64,000 nt of DNA from Linanthus parryae. Lineage: Eukaryota; Streptophyta; Magnoliopsida; Ericales; Polemoniaceae. The notes beneath the pieces were generated by a model, which worked only from the letters and a program-made list of their open reading frames with translations, had not been told where the DNA came from and ran no database searches. The position numbers were made by a program, and so were the translations under genes. How positions within the stretch are numbered: position 1 is the stretch's first letter; the number at the start of each line of letters is the position of its first letter. This document shows positions 1 through 13,100 of this stretch, in pieces. The stretch spans positions 116,355,057-116,419,056 of the forward strand of contig JALGPY010000001.1 in assembly GCA_023055425.1 (NCBI GenBank), given 5' to 3'.

Positions 1-2494
1 TATCTTATTAGGCTAGACCCTTCCAAACCAGAAGTTACTTTTCTTATTGACTTATTTCTTTCGTTCCCTTATGTTGCAACTAGTCAATAAAACAGAAAAT
101 GCAAGGACAACCTAAGGGAGAGTACTATATTAAAATCTTTTCCTCGTTATTACAAAGTAAATATATGTGTGTGTGTTCTTAGAAATATTTTTTATTAAAG
201 TTAATACAATAATACAGAGTTTTCATGGATCACAGGTGTAACCCACTCCGGTAAGTCACATACCACTCGATTGATTGCGTGTAATTACGGGCTCTCTTTG
301 CCAATGTGTTAATTTCTGCTTCGTTCTAAGTGTGTGCTACATGTCTCATTCCAGAACCTTCTAACTTCCTCAATACTTAATCACAAATCACTATGGCTAT
401 ATATTTTATAGTTATGAATTCCGTTTCGGTCGCCGTTCCGTTTTGCTCTTGTGGATCGGAACGATTCGGAATCCGGACGGTCAGATCCAGTTTCTCCGTA
501 CTTTTTATTATATTATGTAGAAATATTACATATACGTTTGTTGTGTTTGGGCTCAATTCTAATAAATGGCATGTGGTTTAAAAAATTTCACAACCTGATC
601 AATATGTAGTTTGCCCCTTATTTCACAAGGATATTCCATACATTTTCGCGTTAACAAAAAAATATACTTATTGCATTTTGTCCCCTAAGTTAATCTATTT
701 TTGCAAAATTCCCTGAAATTAAAGTTAAGACACAACCTAAAAAATAGAAAAATAGAAAGTTAGACATATGTTTTCTTGAAACACCAGCATTTTATTTAGA
801 TATAAAAATATGGTACATTTCTATAAAAAAAAAAAAAAAACTGGTGCATCAACCCTTAATATGGGTTGTTCCTCTCTATCTCTCATCTCGCCCTTATCTT
901 TAGTTTTCTTTGGCAACAAACGTTGCAAGAGAAGCAAATCGATGGTGAGCGTCAATCAATTGCATCCTTCTGTGGTGACTCGAAACAGAACCGCCGGAAT
1001 TCCCGGGTCTTACCAGATTTGTCGAAATGACCCGGATCCAACCAAAACACACCGGAATTTCTAACGGTACGGAACGGTATATGATCCATACCGTTCCGGC
1101 CGAATATCGGAACGTCCCGACCATTCCGGAACAGAAAACGGAACGGAATTCACAATTGATACGGGTCAACCGTATCGTACTAGTCAACACTATTATTATG
1201 ATTATTAGTATTGTTTATTTCATTGTTTATTTAGAGTTAATTAGTTATTTACGTTAATTATTTAGTTAAATAATGATCGGACCTTGTTAAGCCCGTAAGA
1301 GTCTAGGGTTAGGGTTTTCTTTATCTATTTAAACAAGTTGTAGTCTCTAGTTATTTTTATCGAATGAATGGATTAATGAAAGAAATCTTTGTTCGATCAT
1401 CAATAGTTGTTAGAATAGCGCCGTAGGCTATAAGCTACGTGGTCAAGTTTTGTCGATTTTCACAAAATCGTCAACCCCGTTACCTTCAAGGTAACAACAA
1501 TTATAATATATTCTTAGTTGTAATAACCTTAATTGTATTTGAATTTCTTTGTTTCAGCAAAATAACTCTTAATTGCAACTGAAAATCTTTGCTTTAGAGA
1601 AAAATAAAGACAAAAATAAAACTATAAAATGATTCTACTAAGCTACGATGCATGGTAAACACATCAAATAAGAGAAGTTGTGGTGCCCATGTGCAACACA
1701 ACAAATAAAAGAACCACAAATAAAAGAATGGAGGACTTGTAAGAAATAAGAAGAATGTGGTAGAATTTGACAAATAACTTAAAAATAACTCGGCACACAT
1801 GGACATAGACTACACAATATTGTAGAAGGGGTACATACTATGTATCACTAGTGACAATGCATGTGTTGTGGTTGTAAACTTATAACCATTTTTTATTTTG
1901 TTATTATTTTCATCTGTTTGAATTTATTAGTCATGCATTCTCAAAATGTTTGTGATAAAAAGCAAGACCAATAAATAAAGATAGACAGTGCAATTCAAGC
2001 ATGTGATTTGTATCCAAATGACAGCATCCCCCACTCCCAAATCCCACCTCATGTCCTTTCTTTTTGCCACAAAAACTCACATGTATACAAAATAAATAAG
2101 GTTACAATTTCTTTTTTTTAAGGGAAAGGTTACAATTTCTTATGCACAATAATATTGTTTTCAACACAAGAAAAGCAAACTAAGTTAAGAAAAAAAAAAT
2201 CTCAAAAAAAGAAGAAGAAAAGATTAGAAAGAAAAAAGAAAAAAAAATAGAGCGAAAACTATGTGCCATAGTATAGTAGCAACCTCATATTCCATGAGAG
2301 ATAAAAAAAAAGTATGAGATAAAGACCACTCATAAGACGAGCATCGGGTGATGATTTTTGTTGAATCATAAACTTTTCATTTAATTATTTTTGCCGTTCC
2401 TGTTGATAAACACTCCTTTAAGATATTCCCCGACTTATTGTTGAAATACTTTGATTAGCTGATTTTCTTTTGTGCCGGCAATGTGGGCTTTAGC
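1..2494. other. Intergenic, no gene recognised
   Basis: AT-rich spacer upstream of the first SPL gene. No credible coding exon was found. Stretches around 415-485 and 1020-1180 are unusually rich in CCGTTCC/GGAACGG words in both orientations, which suggests degraded inverted-repeat transposon ends, but no boundaries or target duplications could be fixed. Short A-runs and a small TG repeat (about 166-176) are the only other structure seen. Confidence 0.5.
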
Positions 2495-2857
2495 CAGTGA
2501 CGAATGCAGGATTTCATTTGACTACGGACCAACTTGTTAACAAAAGTGATTTTTTTTTTCTTTTACAGTACAACAATTATTATATATACATGTCGTATGT
2601 ACATTTATTTCTTTTAAAAGAGTAAACTACTAATTGAGCAGTGGGAAAATTCTAACAAGTAACAACCATGTCGTAAGAACAATATTAGTTCTTATATAGT
2701 TGTAGAATTATACAAAAATAAGTTATAATTATTTAATTGTGAGGGGCCAAATATATTATTTATCTAAAAATATTTGAATTATATGAGGGTACTAATGAGA
2801 ATATGAAACTTCGGAGCGACTGTGGCCCCAGTCCGCCTCTCCGTGTGTCCGCCACTG
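2495..2857. mobile_element. Degenerate hAT-like MITE
   Basis: The segment begins CAGTGACGAATGCAGG and ends TCCGCCACTG, imperfect terminal inverted repeats. Near the right end it shares the word CTGTGGCCCC with the element at 11427-11662, so the two look like members of one family. The flanking 8-bp duplication, if it existed, has decayed (about half the positions match). It has no coding capacity. The 8-bp class is inferred from the relative. Confidence 0.4.
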
Positions 2858-2994
2858 ATTTCAACATCTTTGTAGGAGAATGTCTGAGCGTCTACATTAT
2901 GATAAACAAAACAAGTGTGATAAAAAATCAGTAGGTTCCCGAATGTCAAATTGGTTGACAGCAAGAGTTTTCAAAGTTCACACACCCGTATGTA

Positions 2995-3237
2995 GTTGCT
3001 CCGTCTCATCTCTTTGTCCCCATTTGACATTGGGGGGGGGGGGGGGGGTTCAATTTGACCGACAAATTTAGCTGACGATATGATACGAATGTTTGCCTTT
3101 TTTTTATAGTATTGTAGTGTTAAGAGAGAAGTACAATGTTATGAAAAACTAATACATCTTCGTATTGTATCATTACCTTCATTTTCGGTCAAAATGAAAC
3201 TCTAAAGTCAAATAGGGACAAAGAGTTGGGGCTGAAG
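2995..3237. mobile_element. Stowaway-like MITE with G17 tract
   Basis: About 243 bp flanked on both sides by TA. The ends are imperfect inverted repeats around CTCTTTGTCCC, ATTTGAC on the left and GTCAAAT, GGGACAAAGAG on the right, in the style of Stowaway/mariner MITEs. It contains an uninterrupted run of 17 G at 3032-3048. It lies about 0.5 kb upstream of the SPL gene A leader. Confidence 0.5.
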
Positions 3238-3499
3238 TAGTTTATAATTGAGACGTATGCCGTTTAACCGCAAGAAGGCACTGTGTGATCGGTGTTTTGA
3301 GGTTAATATTTTACCATGAGATGAATTTGGTTCATCTTTCTTCATCTCTCAACCTAGATTCTTGTCCTCAAACATACTCAAATATTGTTAGCGCGATTCA
3401 TGCACTATTTAAAGATAATATATTTGACCAAAAAAATCTTAATTTTGTTTTAGTTTATCAAAATTTTAATTCTCCCACAACCTCATAGTCACACTAGTC

Positions 3500-4183
3500 C
3501 ATTATAGCAAAATCACAAGGCTGCTTTTGTTCTCTTCTTTTTCAAGAGTGGCATTGCAATGGCGTGGAGCTTGCATTTGAGGCGTCATGAATTACAAAAG
3601 ATAAAAGAAAGTGTACAATACTGTTCATAAAGGAAATACCTTTCCAATTTCACTTTCTTTTTTGGCCCATATTTTTCTCAGGTTGTTATAGTTTTCCCTT
3701 TTCTCAGTTGTCATCCACGTTTCTCTCTCTCTCTCTCTCTCCACTTTCCACTTTCTCTCTCAATAAATTCGCCGGCGATCTCCGAAGACCCTCCAGTCCC
3801 CACCTCGGATCGGCAAGTTCCTGCTCTATACACTCGACTCTTCAGCTTTGATTGGATGATGAAAAGGTGAATTTTTGGTTGGCTTGTTGTTGAGCTAATT
3901 CATCACTGCTATTGATTTAACTTTGAATTGGGTCATGTGGGTTGAGCTTGCTTTGATCCATGGATAAGTGGGTATCCTATTTCTTGATTTCTGGGGTCTT
4001 CCCAAAGCTTATTAGCTAAGACAGATTCTGGGTTTTTGTTTTTGTTCATTTTCCTGAATTGGGTTATCACTAGTAGTCAATGATAATAATTGTCTGAGAT
4101 GATTTCAAGGTTGGTTGTGATTGGTCTTATGTTAAATGGGTATCAACACAGAATATAGTTGTTAGGGTTTTGGATTTTGTTGG
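3500..4183 (+). promoter_or_regulatory. SPL gene A promoter-proximal region and 5' leader
   Basis: A CT microsatellite (about 3722-3741) and other pyrimidine-rich sequence lead into a leader that aligns by eye with the leader of SPL gene B (20.8-21.33 kb). The shared blocks are TCATGTGGGTT, GCTTGCTT, GATCCA and TTCTTGATTTCTGGGG. The transcription start was not determined, and a leader intron cannot be excluded. The segment carries the upstream ORF described separately. Confidence 0.55.
3935..3967 (+). promoter_or_regulatory. Upstream ORF in SPL gene A leader
   Basis: A 10-codon ORF (MWVELALIHG, stop TAA) starts 249 nt before the main ATG. SPL gene B has an ORF at the equivalent place starting MWVLLAWIQG. 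In gene A the same frame continues past the TAA with an LFLDFWGL-coding segment, as in gene B, up to a TAG at 4013-4015. The paralogous leaders therefore share peptide-level similarity in one frame, with an internal stop only in gene A. A translation-control role is inference. Confidence 0.45.
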
Positions 4184-7100
4184 ATGGAAGCTGCTAAATT
4201 GGGGGATAAGACCCATCATTTGTTTGGTGCAATGGTTCCAGATTGGAGGTCAGTTGGTAAAAGACCTATGGAATGGGATTTAAATGAGTGGAAATGGGAT
4301 GGGGATTTATTCGCAGCAACTCCTATTAATTCAACCCCATCTAATTGCCTGAGCAAGCAGTTCTTTCCACTTGGCTCTGAAACCCCAACAAACCTGGCAC
4401 CGCCTTGTTTGGATGGAACAAGTTTGGGAAGTGAAATAGCCAATAGGGAAAACGAGAAGCGTAGGAGGGTGGTGGTTGTCGACGACGTCCAAGAGTTGAA
4501 TGATGAAGATGGGTCTCTTAATTTGAAGCTTGGTGGACAGGTCTACCCCGTAACTGATGCAGATGTGGAGGAGGCGAAGAGTGGGAAGAAGAGCAAAATT
4601 GTTGCAGCTACCTCGAACCGTGCAGTGTGCCAGGTGGAGGATTGTAGGGCTGATTTGACAAGTGGTAAAGATTATCACCGGCGGCATAAGGTATGTGAAG
4701 TGCATTCCAAGGCCACTAGAGCTTTAGTGGGAAATGTTATGCAGAGGTTTTGTCAGCAGTGTAGCAGGTCAGTTGTATTCATTGTTTCCCAAATCTAGTT
4801 TACCAAATTTTGGCTAATTGAAACTTCATAAGTTATTGTCTCCACTTTACTAATGTAGGCACGGTTATATTTCATCAAGATACTTGTATTTTGGTTTCTC
4901 TTCTGGTCAGGTTTCATGTTCTTCAAGAGTTTGATGAAGGAAAGAGAAGTTGCCGGCGGCGTTTGGCAGGGCATAATAGAAGGAGGAGGAAAACACACCC
5001 GGAAAATGTTGGTAGTGGAGGTCCTGCGAGTGATGCGCCTGGTAGTAATTATTTACTTATTAGCTTGCTGAGAATACTCTCCAACTTGCAAAGTGAGTAC
5101 TGTCTTCCTTTAAACTTCACATGTTTTGCTTCTTTAAGCTAAGATGGTAGCATTTGATTGCTCGACCTAGAATTGCTGCTAATAGTTGTCTTTATCACTG
5201 ACTTGTGGTTATCTTAGCTAAGTTGTTGTCCAGCCACACACTACGCACATGGGTGCAGGTCTTTGATTTTTGCTACTTCCATGCTGTAAATGAAACACTA
5301 TAATTATGTTATTGTGTCATTAACTAAAAAGGAAAAAGCATAAGAACTTAAGGAGAAGGCATTAGTTTAGAGCAATGACTACAATTCTACAGCAGCACAA
5401 CATCGGTGGAAGTCCTCTCGACATTCCAAATAAAACCTCCAAAACTAGTAAACAATTATAAGGATAGCTTAATCGAAGAAGTCAAAGAGCTAAAACCCTA
5501 GATCATCGTCTGACATCCTTCACCTCCGGCTGATATCCTTGAAGACTATGGAGGAAAACTTAGCATAGACTGAACATCAAATCTGAGACAGCAAAAGTTA
5601 TACACACTAGAGTAGTGTTATTAATTGTTGGTTTCATATTTTCTTGAGTAGATTTAGAGGTCCTCAAGAAAGGAAATGAAAGAGACGGAAGTCGGAAAGA
5701 GAAGATGAGAAAAACAGCCAGACCTGAAACAGGTGTGAGATTTGGAAGCTTGCCTCTATGGGGATGTTTGGGAAATGGTTTTGGCGATGGACCCGGCCAT
5801 CCGATGTGACACAAAACAAAGAAACTAACTATCCAAACACAGCTTTTACTAAACAAAAACCGTAAGAAAATCCAAACAACCCCTATATCTTGTCGAACGT
5901 GGGTTCCCAAATTTGTGTAGGTAAACTGAAAAATTTCTTGTAGAAGTTCATGTGTTACTGTTGAAGTTGTTTTTCAAGTGGGCGTCGAAACTATCATTGA
6001 GTTAAAAGCTGGTGGCAATCTTCCGTCGATCATCAGATTTTGGTAATTTTCAGTTTGAAATCCAGGATCAGATTAATGATCCAGTTTATATGAACGGTTC
6101 TTGAGTGAAATCTATAAAGACACCATATTGAGAAAACTTAAATCAGAGGGATCCTGTTGTGGATTTTAAGCCTATTATTATCATGTTGAAGGGAATTTTC
6201 GTGTTTGGTGTGAGACCGAAGAGTTATTTTCTCAGTATCCCTTGGAAATTGATCATATAGCCCATTATTAGCATAACAGAATTATATTTTCACAATAAGC
6301 AATAATAGTTCATGGCTGAACAAACAAACATATTTGTTTTCCATAGCCAAGTGAGGTTGATTGTGGTCATTTTGTAAGATATATTTGTCTTATAATTGTA
6401 ACATGTGTAATTGCGTCCAAACATGAGATTTTTCTTTTCAAATTTCATCCTATCATGTATGCGGTACGAACACTCAACTGAAAGTATTCTGAACGGGATA
6501 GAAGAATAATGCTAAAAGCGCTTAACCATCAATGATGAAACTGACACTACTTGAACTCAAGAACCATTTTGGTTTTTAGCTTAACTTGAAAGAGGAGTAT
6601 TCGTGTTTCACAGAGCGGCTAAGTCGTGGCTGAAACATTTCGTATAGAATGATGACTAGAACACACATCTAAGTTAAGCAGCCTTGTGCGCATTGGTCCT
6701 CCAGGGTTTTGAACCTAATGATCTTATTGCAGACAAATACAGTTACGGCAAGAATCCTTTTACTCATTGTGTATTTGTGATAGCCTGAAATTTGAATCAA
6801 TTTAGGATAGATGAATTTCAAATGTCATGGTTGCATGCTTTACGTCGTTTTTCAGTCCCTTTGTTTGGTGCTGCTTTGGGATCACCACTATAAAAATATT
6901 TATGTTTATCTGAAAATGCAGCTAATAACTCGGATGAAGCCAAGGATCAAGATCTTCTGTCCCATTTGTTGAGAAACATTGCTAATCTAACTGGTTCAGA
7001 TACTGGAGGGAATATTCCTGGTTCATCTCCTGTCTCCCAAGCTTTGCAAGCTGCTGGGACGCCAATGCCTGTGGCAACTCCAGAAAAGGTGTCGGGTTTG

Positions 7101-10100
7101 TTTCTGTTGGTTCTTATTAGATCTTAATCTTCTATTATGATTCACATATGAATGATTGATTGCATCGATGTTCAGGATCTGCCAATGACCAATGGATGTT
7201 GTACGTCTGAATCAGCATTTAAGGGGACAGAGGAAAGAACTACTACCGGAAGTACACAGAATCCACCACAAAACACTTTCTCATCGGCAGTTCCACGTCC
7301 TACAAGAGATAGCATTACAGCCAATGCAAGTATCGAAGGGACTGGAGTCAGGAAGATGAAACTGAATAATATAGATTTGAATAGTGTTTATGATGATTCT
7401 CAAGACTGTGCAGAAGACCTGGAAAGTTATCATGGTCCTGCAAGCATCGGAATACGGTCTCCTGATTATGCACCATGGGAACATCAGGGGCAGAAGTCAA
7501 GCCCTCCTCAGACAAGCGGAACTTCAGGGTCATTGTCCTCCTTGTCACCATCTAGCTCAAGTGGAGAGGTTCAGGTATGCTTCTGTTGTGGTATTTATTT
7601 CATGTACTGTTGCTGATGGAGATTTAATGTACAAATGTGGGGTTCTATTCTAGTGGAGGGGATATGATGAGGGGATAAGGAAATGGTACCCACCTCTCAT
7701 TATTTTCTGTGCTTGGGTGAGGGATATGGGAGAGGATACCATATCATCTCATTTTCCCCTCCCCATTTTTGTCTTAAACCAATTTCCACAAGAAACAAAA
7801 CGAGCCATCCATTAGGACAGATGGCATGAGGGGTTTTTTTTTTTTTTCATCTTTATTTTTAATCAGGACTGCTATCCATGAATTCTCCACCGAAATGAGC
7901 CATTTTGGGTCGGTAAAACCAAAATAATCTTCCCTGGGTGGTAAACAGCTATATAAACCTCTCTTGTAAGGAATAAATGAATTCTTGCTTTCAATGCCTG
8001 AAACCAAAAGATGAAGCCTCGGTTTTACACTTTTGGCATTGAACCTTAAACTGAGGGTCCAGCTCTCGTTTTCTTCCTTTCTGTGGCGTCTGTGCAAGGG
8101 TTGAAGCTCAAGCAACTGCACCCCCACTGCTGCAAATAGCGCAGAAATAAAAATAAAATAAAATAGAGAGATAGGCAGAAAATATGGGTCGGGCATAGAG
8201 AGAGAGAGAGATGGAACACAGGAAAAAGAGATAGAGAGATGCACCTTGACAGCGTTTCGCGTGAAAGATAGGGAGGGTGGGAGGGCTTTTAAGTCAACTA
8301 TTTAACTTAACCTTGAGCTTTATAACCCGACTGAGGATGTGGACCATATGGCACTAGAAAGAACGTTAAGAAACAACAATGGAAAAAATTGAGATGTAAA
8401 GGCGTGAGCAAAGTCTAATCAACAGACATTCATTAACAGTTTGCAAGCAAGGTAAAGCTTTCAGCTAATTGGTGGAAGATAAAGATTAGGAAACTTGTTC
8501 ATATGATATAGTCACATAGTAAATCAAAAACCCCTTAACTTGTGCTTCCCAGCTATGGGGGTGTTTGGACGGGAGTAAGTAGAGAGGAACTAAACATTCA
8601 ACAACCTGAAAAAATGGTCAAAGATCTCTCAACATGTCCGGAATTCCCGAGGAAGAAGAGGAGTCCGGATTGAAACAGACCCGGAAATTCGAAACGGGTC
8701 GGAATTCCGGAAAATCCGGATCTCTCCGGGAAAAAGTGCCAGCTAATTCCGTGGGACAGATTTTAACTTGTTTTGGCCGACAAGCAGTGCACGTGTCAAA
8801 AAATAATTTGACCGTGTGGTCAATTTCTGTTACACCCGTGAGATTCTCTTCTACCCCATGAAAAAATCTTTTCCTTTTTTTTTTTTGAAAGCTACAAAAA
8901 TCTTTTCAGAAACCCACCACACCACTTTTTCTTCCTCCAACTAATAAAACAAAAAACAAGTTTCTATAAAATACTACCTCCTTTATTTTATGGGACCACT
9001 TCTTCAACTTCACACCAATTCCTTCCCTATTTATTCGGCTGGTTTCTTTCTCCATTTCATCACCTAAAAACTTCACACCAATTCCTTCCCCCTCTTTATT
9101 CGGCTAATTCACACAACACACCCAACCAACATCGGAATCACCACCACCTTCAAATTTCAGCCTACCATCACCTCAAAAATGTCGCGACGTAAATTTCGAC
9201 GACCTCGCTCACAATGATCCGAACCGCCCATCATTTCACTTACCTTATACTTGTACTATTTCGAAAATTTTCCCAACTTGGAAAATCGTTTAAGGTATGA
9301 CAACTTATGTTGTTGCTCTATTTCTTCGGGTCGCGGTGTTACACTTCCTGCAGAATTCAGATCCTACTTGGAGGCTCTTCTCGAACAGGCGGGGGTGCTG
9401 AATATAATGGAGGTTGCGCTTATTGTCCATACTTTTTTGGTGAGGATATGTTACGCCAACCTAACTACCATAACCCTCTGGAATGTCGATATTTACCCTT
9501 ATTGTATTTTTCGTGGACAGCGGGTTGATTTGACAATTGAATTTATTTCAAACTCATTGCAAATTCGTGATACTAGGAAACAATTTTTTTTTTGTTACAG
9601 CTGATGAAATCACTGAGCATATCAACTGCTCCATCAATGATTATTACCGATCTTTCTGCTTAGATCCTGTGTTTGCTGGCCAAGTGAAATCGAACAAACC
9701 TGAGTAGAGTTTGTTGAAGCACTGACTGGCTTCCACAATATTGCCTCGTTTGGGACATACCGACGAGGTAGAACCTTTCTTAGGTTTCATGATTCACTGC
9801 TTTGCTGTCAAGCGTTATTTATGTTGCCATAGATAATACAGCAAGTAATGGCTAGGAGGGTTGGTTTTGGTGTTCGTGGTGGTGGTAAAAATACTCCTCC
9901 ATGCATCCCATATGGTGCATTTTTAACTAATTTTTTTGTAAGCCAACAGTTGCTACACCCAGGTGACGTTAAATGTCGAGCTCACTGAACCACCCATTGA
10001 CGATAGATGTGTACGTTTGCTTAAAGGTTTTCCTCCAACTGTTCGCACTGCTGAAGTTGGTGAATCGTCTGCCCATGGTACATCATCGGCCCAGGGTCGT

Positions 10101-13100
10101 GCTAGCTCCTCTGACCTGCCTCGTCCTAGTGTTCCTATCATGAACCCACAACGCAATCGCTCAATAAGTATTGAGGAATTCGATGCTCGGATGGAACAGG
10201 TTCACAGGACCAAAAAAAAAAAAATTGAAAGGGTTGAAGAAAATTAAGAATTCTATCAAGGGTCATTTCTCTCATGTGTAGGCGGGTCGTCAACAAAAAC
10301 AAGAGCCGTCTTCCTCAACTCCAACAACTTCGACAAATGATGCTTCATCCGACACTAGCAGAAAAAAATACTACTAAAAACTATTCGGCAGACTTCTAAA
10401 ACCTATTCGGCTTACATGCTAGTGTCGGATGAATCATCATTTGTCGAAGTTGTTGGAGTTGAGGAAGACGGCTCTTGTTCTTGTCGACGACCCGCCCACA
10501 CCTGAGAGAAATGGCCCTTAATAGAATTTTTAATTTTCGTCAACCCTTTCAATATCTTTTTATTGTCTGAATCTGTTTTGTCGAACCCCCTGTGAAACTG
10601 TTCCCTCCGAGCATTGAAATCCTCAATACTTATTGAGCGGTTGTGTTGTGGGTTAAGGCCGGCCCTGGACTTTCATGGGCGATGTTGGAAGCGGGGCCCT
10701 TCTAAACATAAACCCTATTGTGTCAGATTAATAGATAATTTATATAGGATGATAAGTTAAAAAGAAAAAAAAAAATAAGTTCTTTCAAAATTGAAGGCTA
10801 AAAATTAAGAACTACTCATGACTATGATTCAAATCAGTTAGTATTTTTACGGAGTCCAATCTACCATATCAGTTATATTCCAACAAACTATTTTTGCTCT
10901 TATCTATGTATTATGAATTTACTATATTACCCTTGCTACAAAAACATTATGGGGCCCCTTGGGATCGGGGGCCCTAGGCGACCACCTAATTTGTCTACTA
11001 GATGGGTCGGTTGGCCCTGTGTGGGTTCATGATAGGAACATTAGGACGAAGGTGCTTGCACGACGATGTACCACGGGCAGATGATTCACCAACTTCTGCA
11101 GTGCGAACAGATGGAGGAAAACCTTTAAGCAAACGTACACATCTTTCGTCAATGGGTGGTTCAGTGAGCTCGACATTAAAGTCACCTGGGTGGGCAATTG
11201 TTGGCTTACAAAAAAGATAGTTAAAAATGCACCATATGGGATGCATTGAGAAGTATTTTTACCACTACCACGAACACCGAAACCAACTCTCCTAGCCATT
11301 ACTCGCTCTATTATGTATGGAAAACATAAATAACGCTTGACAGCAAAGCAGTGAATCATGAAACCTAAGAAAGGTTCTACCTCGTTGGTATGTCCCAAAC
11401 GAGGCAATATTGTGGAAGCCAGCCAGCAGTGGCGGACGCAAAATTTTGATCAAGCGGGGCTTACTCATATTATATGTCTACAATATGAGTGTACTTAATT
11501 CAATATTTAAGATCCAAAGGGTTAGAAAATATAAATTTGCCATTTTGTAGGGTCCAAGATGTAGTATTTATAGTAAAATATTAAAATTACAGGTGGTTTT
11601 AATGACATTTTCGGACTTTAGAGGGGCTGTGGCCCCCACCGGCCACCCCTAGGGCCGCCACTGCAGCGAGTGCTTCAACAACCTGTACTCACGTTTGTTC
11701 GATTTCACTTGGCCAGCAAACACTGAATCTACGCAGAAAGATCGGTAATAATCATTGATGGAGCAGTTGATGTGCTCAGTGATTTCATCAGCCGTAACGA
11801 AAAGAATTTGTTCCCCAGTATCACGAATTTGCAATGAGTTTGAAATAAACTCAATTGTCAAATCAACCCGCTGTCCACGAAAAATATCCTCACCAAAACG
11901 CAAACTCCATTATATTCAGCCACCCCGCCCGTTCGAGATGAGCCTCCAAGTAGGGTCTGAATTCTGTCGGGAGTGTAACACCGCGACCCGAAGAAATAGA
12001 GCAACAACATAAGTTGTCATACCTTAAACGATTTTCCAAGTTGGGAAAATTTTTGAACATAGTACAACTATCAGGTAAGTGAAATGATGGGCGGTTCGGA
12101 TCATTGTGAGCGAGGTCGTCGAAATTGTTACGTCGCGACATTTTGAGGTGATGGTAGGCCGAAATTTGAAGGTGGTGGTGGTTCGGATGTTGGTTGGGTG
12201 TGTTGTGTGAATTAGCCGAATAGAAAGAGAGGGAAGGAATTGGTGTGAAGTTTTTGGGTGATGAAATGAAGAAAGAAAACAGCTGGATAAATAGGGAAGG
12301 AATTGGTGTGAAGTTGAAGAAGTGGTCCCATAAAATAAAGGAGGTAGTGTTTTATAGAAACTTGTTTTTTGTTTTATTAGTTGGAGGAAGAAAAGGTGGT
12401 GTGATGGGTTTCTGAAATGATTTTTGTATCTTTCAAAAAAGAAAATATTTTTGTCATGGGGTAGAAAAGAATCTCACGGGTTGTAACAGAAATTGACCAC
12501 AAGGTCAAATTATTTTTGGACACGTGCACTGCTTGTTGGCCAAAACAAAATCTGTCCCAACCGAATTAGCTGGCACTTTTTTTCGGACAGATCCGGAATT
12601 CCGACCCGTTCCGGATTTCCGGGTTTGTTTCAATCCGGACTCCTCTTCTTCCTCGGGAATTCCGGACGTGTTGAGAGATCTTTGACCATTTTTTCAGATT
12701 GTTGAATGTTTAGTTCCTCTCGTCTTACTCCCGTCCAATCACCCCCATTACATATGAGTAATATATGAGACTCTTGGCTCTGAGGTCACACAGGGAGTTC
12801 AATGCACACTACTGCATTATTTTGCACGGTAGTGTGTTTTTCTAAAATCTTTCACGTACAAATCAGAACCTAGTCCATACCCTTGTTTGGAGTTTAGCTG
12901 TGTATCAGCTTTTACTTGCTTGCATTTAAAAGAGTCCATGTAACGTAGCTTGCTAAAGTAAGTTACATAGTTGATGCACATGAAGGTTGTTGAGATAACT
13001 AGTCGCAGATAAGAAGAATGCCCAACAAGTGATACAAGACATGATTCAATTTAGAATAAAAATATTAAAGGCTAGAGGATATGGGTCATGAGGCACCGGA

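Larger units (their letters stand above)
8557..12746. mobile_element. Large palindromic (fold-back) transposon in SPL-A intron 4
   Basis: A 4190-bp insertion made of two convergent copies of one sequence. The left arm is 8557-10360, the central spacer 10361-10416, and the right arm 10417-12746. Outer ends read GGGGGTGTTTGGACGGG on the left and CCCGTCCAATCACCCCC on the right. Arm similarity runs from the termini to the spacer, roughly 90% or more by eye. The right arm is longer only because two hAT-like elements (10655-11019, 11427-11662) inserted into it. The ends resemble Tourist/Harbinger termini, but no clear target duplication was found. Each arm carries coding relics directed toward the centre. 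A transcript across it could form a hairpin of about 1.7 kb. Confidence 0.8.
10417..12746 (-). repeat. Right arm of the palindromic element
   Basis: Inverted copy of 8557-10360 interrupted by two later MITE-like insertions. Without these and their target duplications it is about 1.7 kb, close to the left arm. It differs from the left arm by scattered substitutions and small indels along its whole length. Confidence 0.8.

Noticed and set aside
900..1257. Overlapping open frames on both strands around 0.9-1.26 kb
   Set aside because: They arise from GGAACGG/CCGTTCC-rich repeat sequence; no protein family is recognisable.
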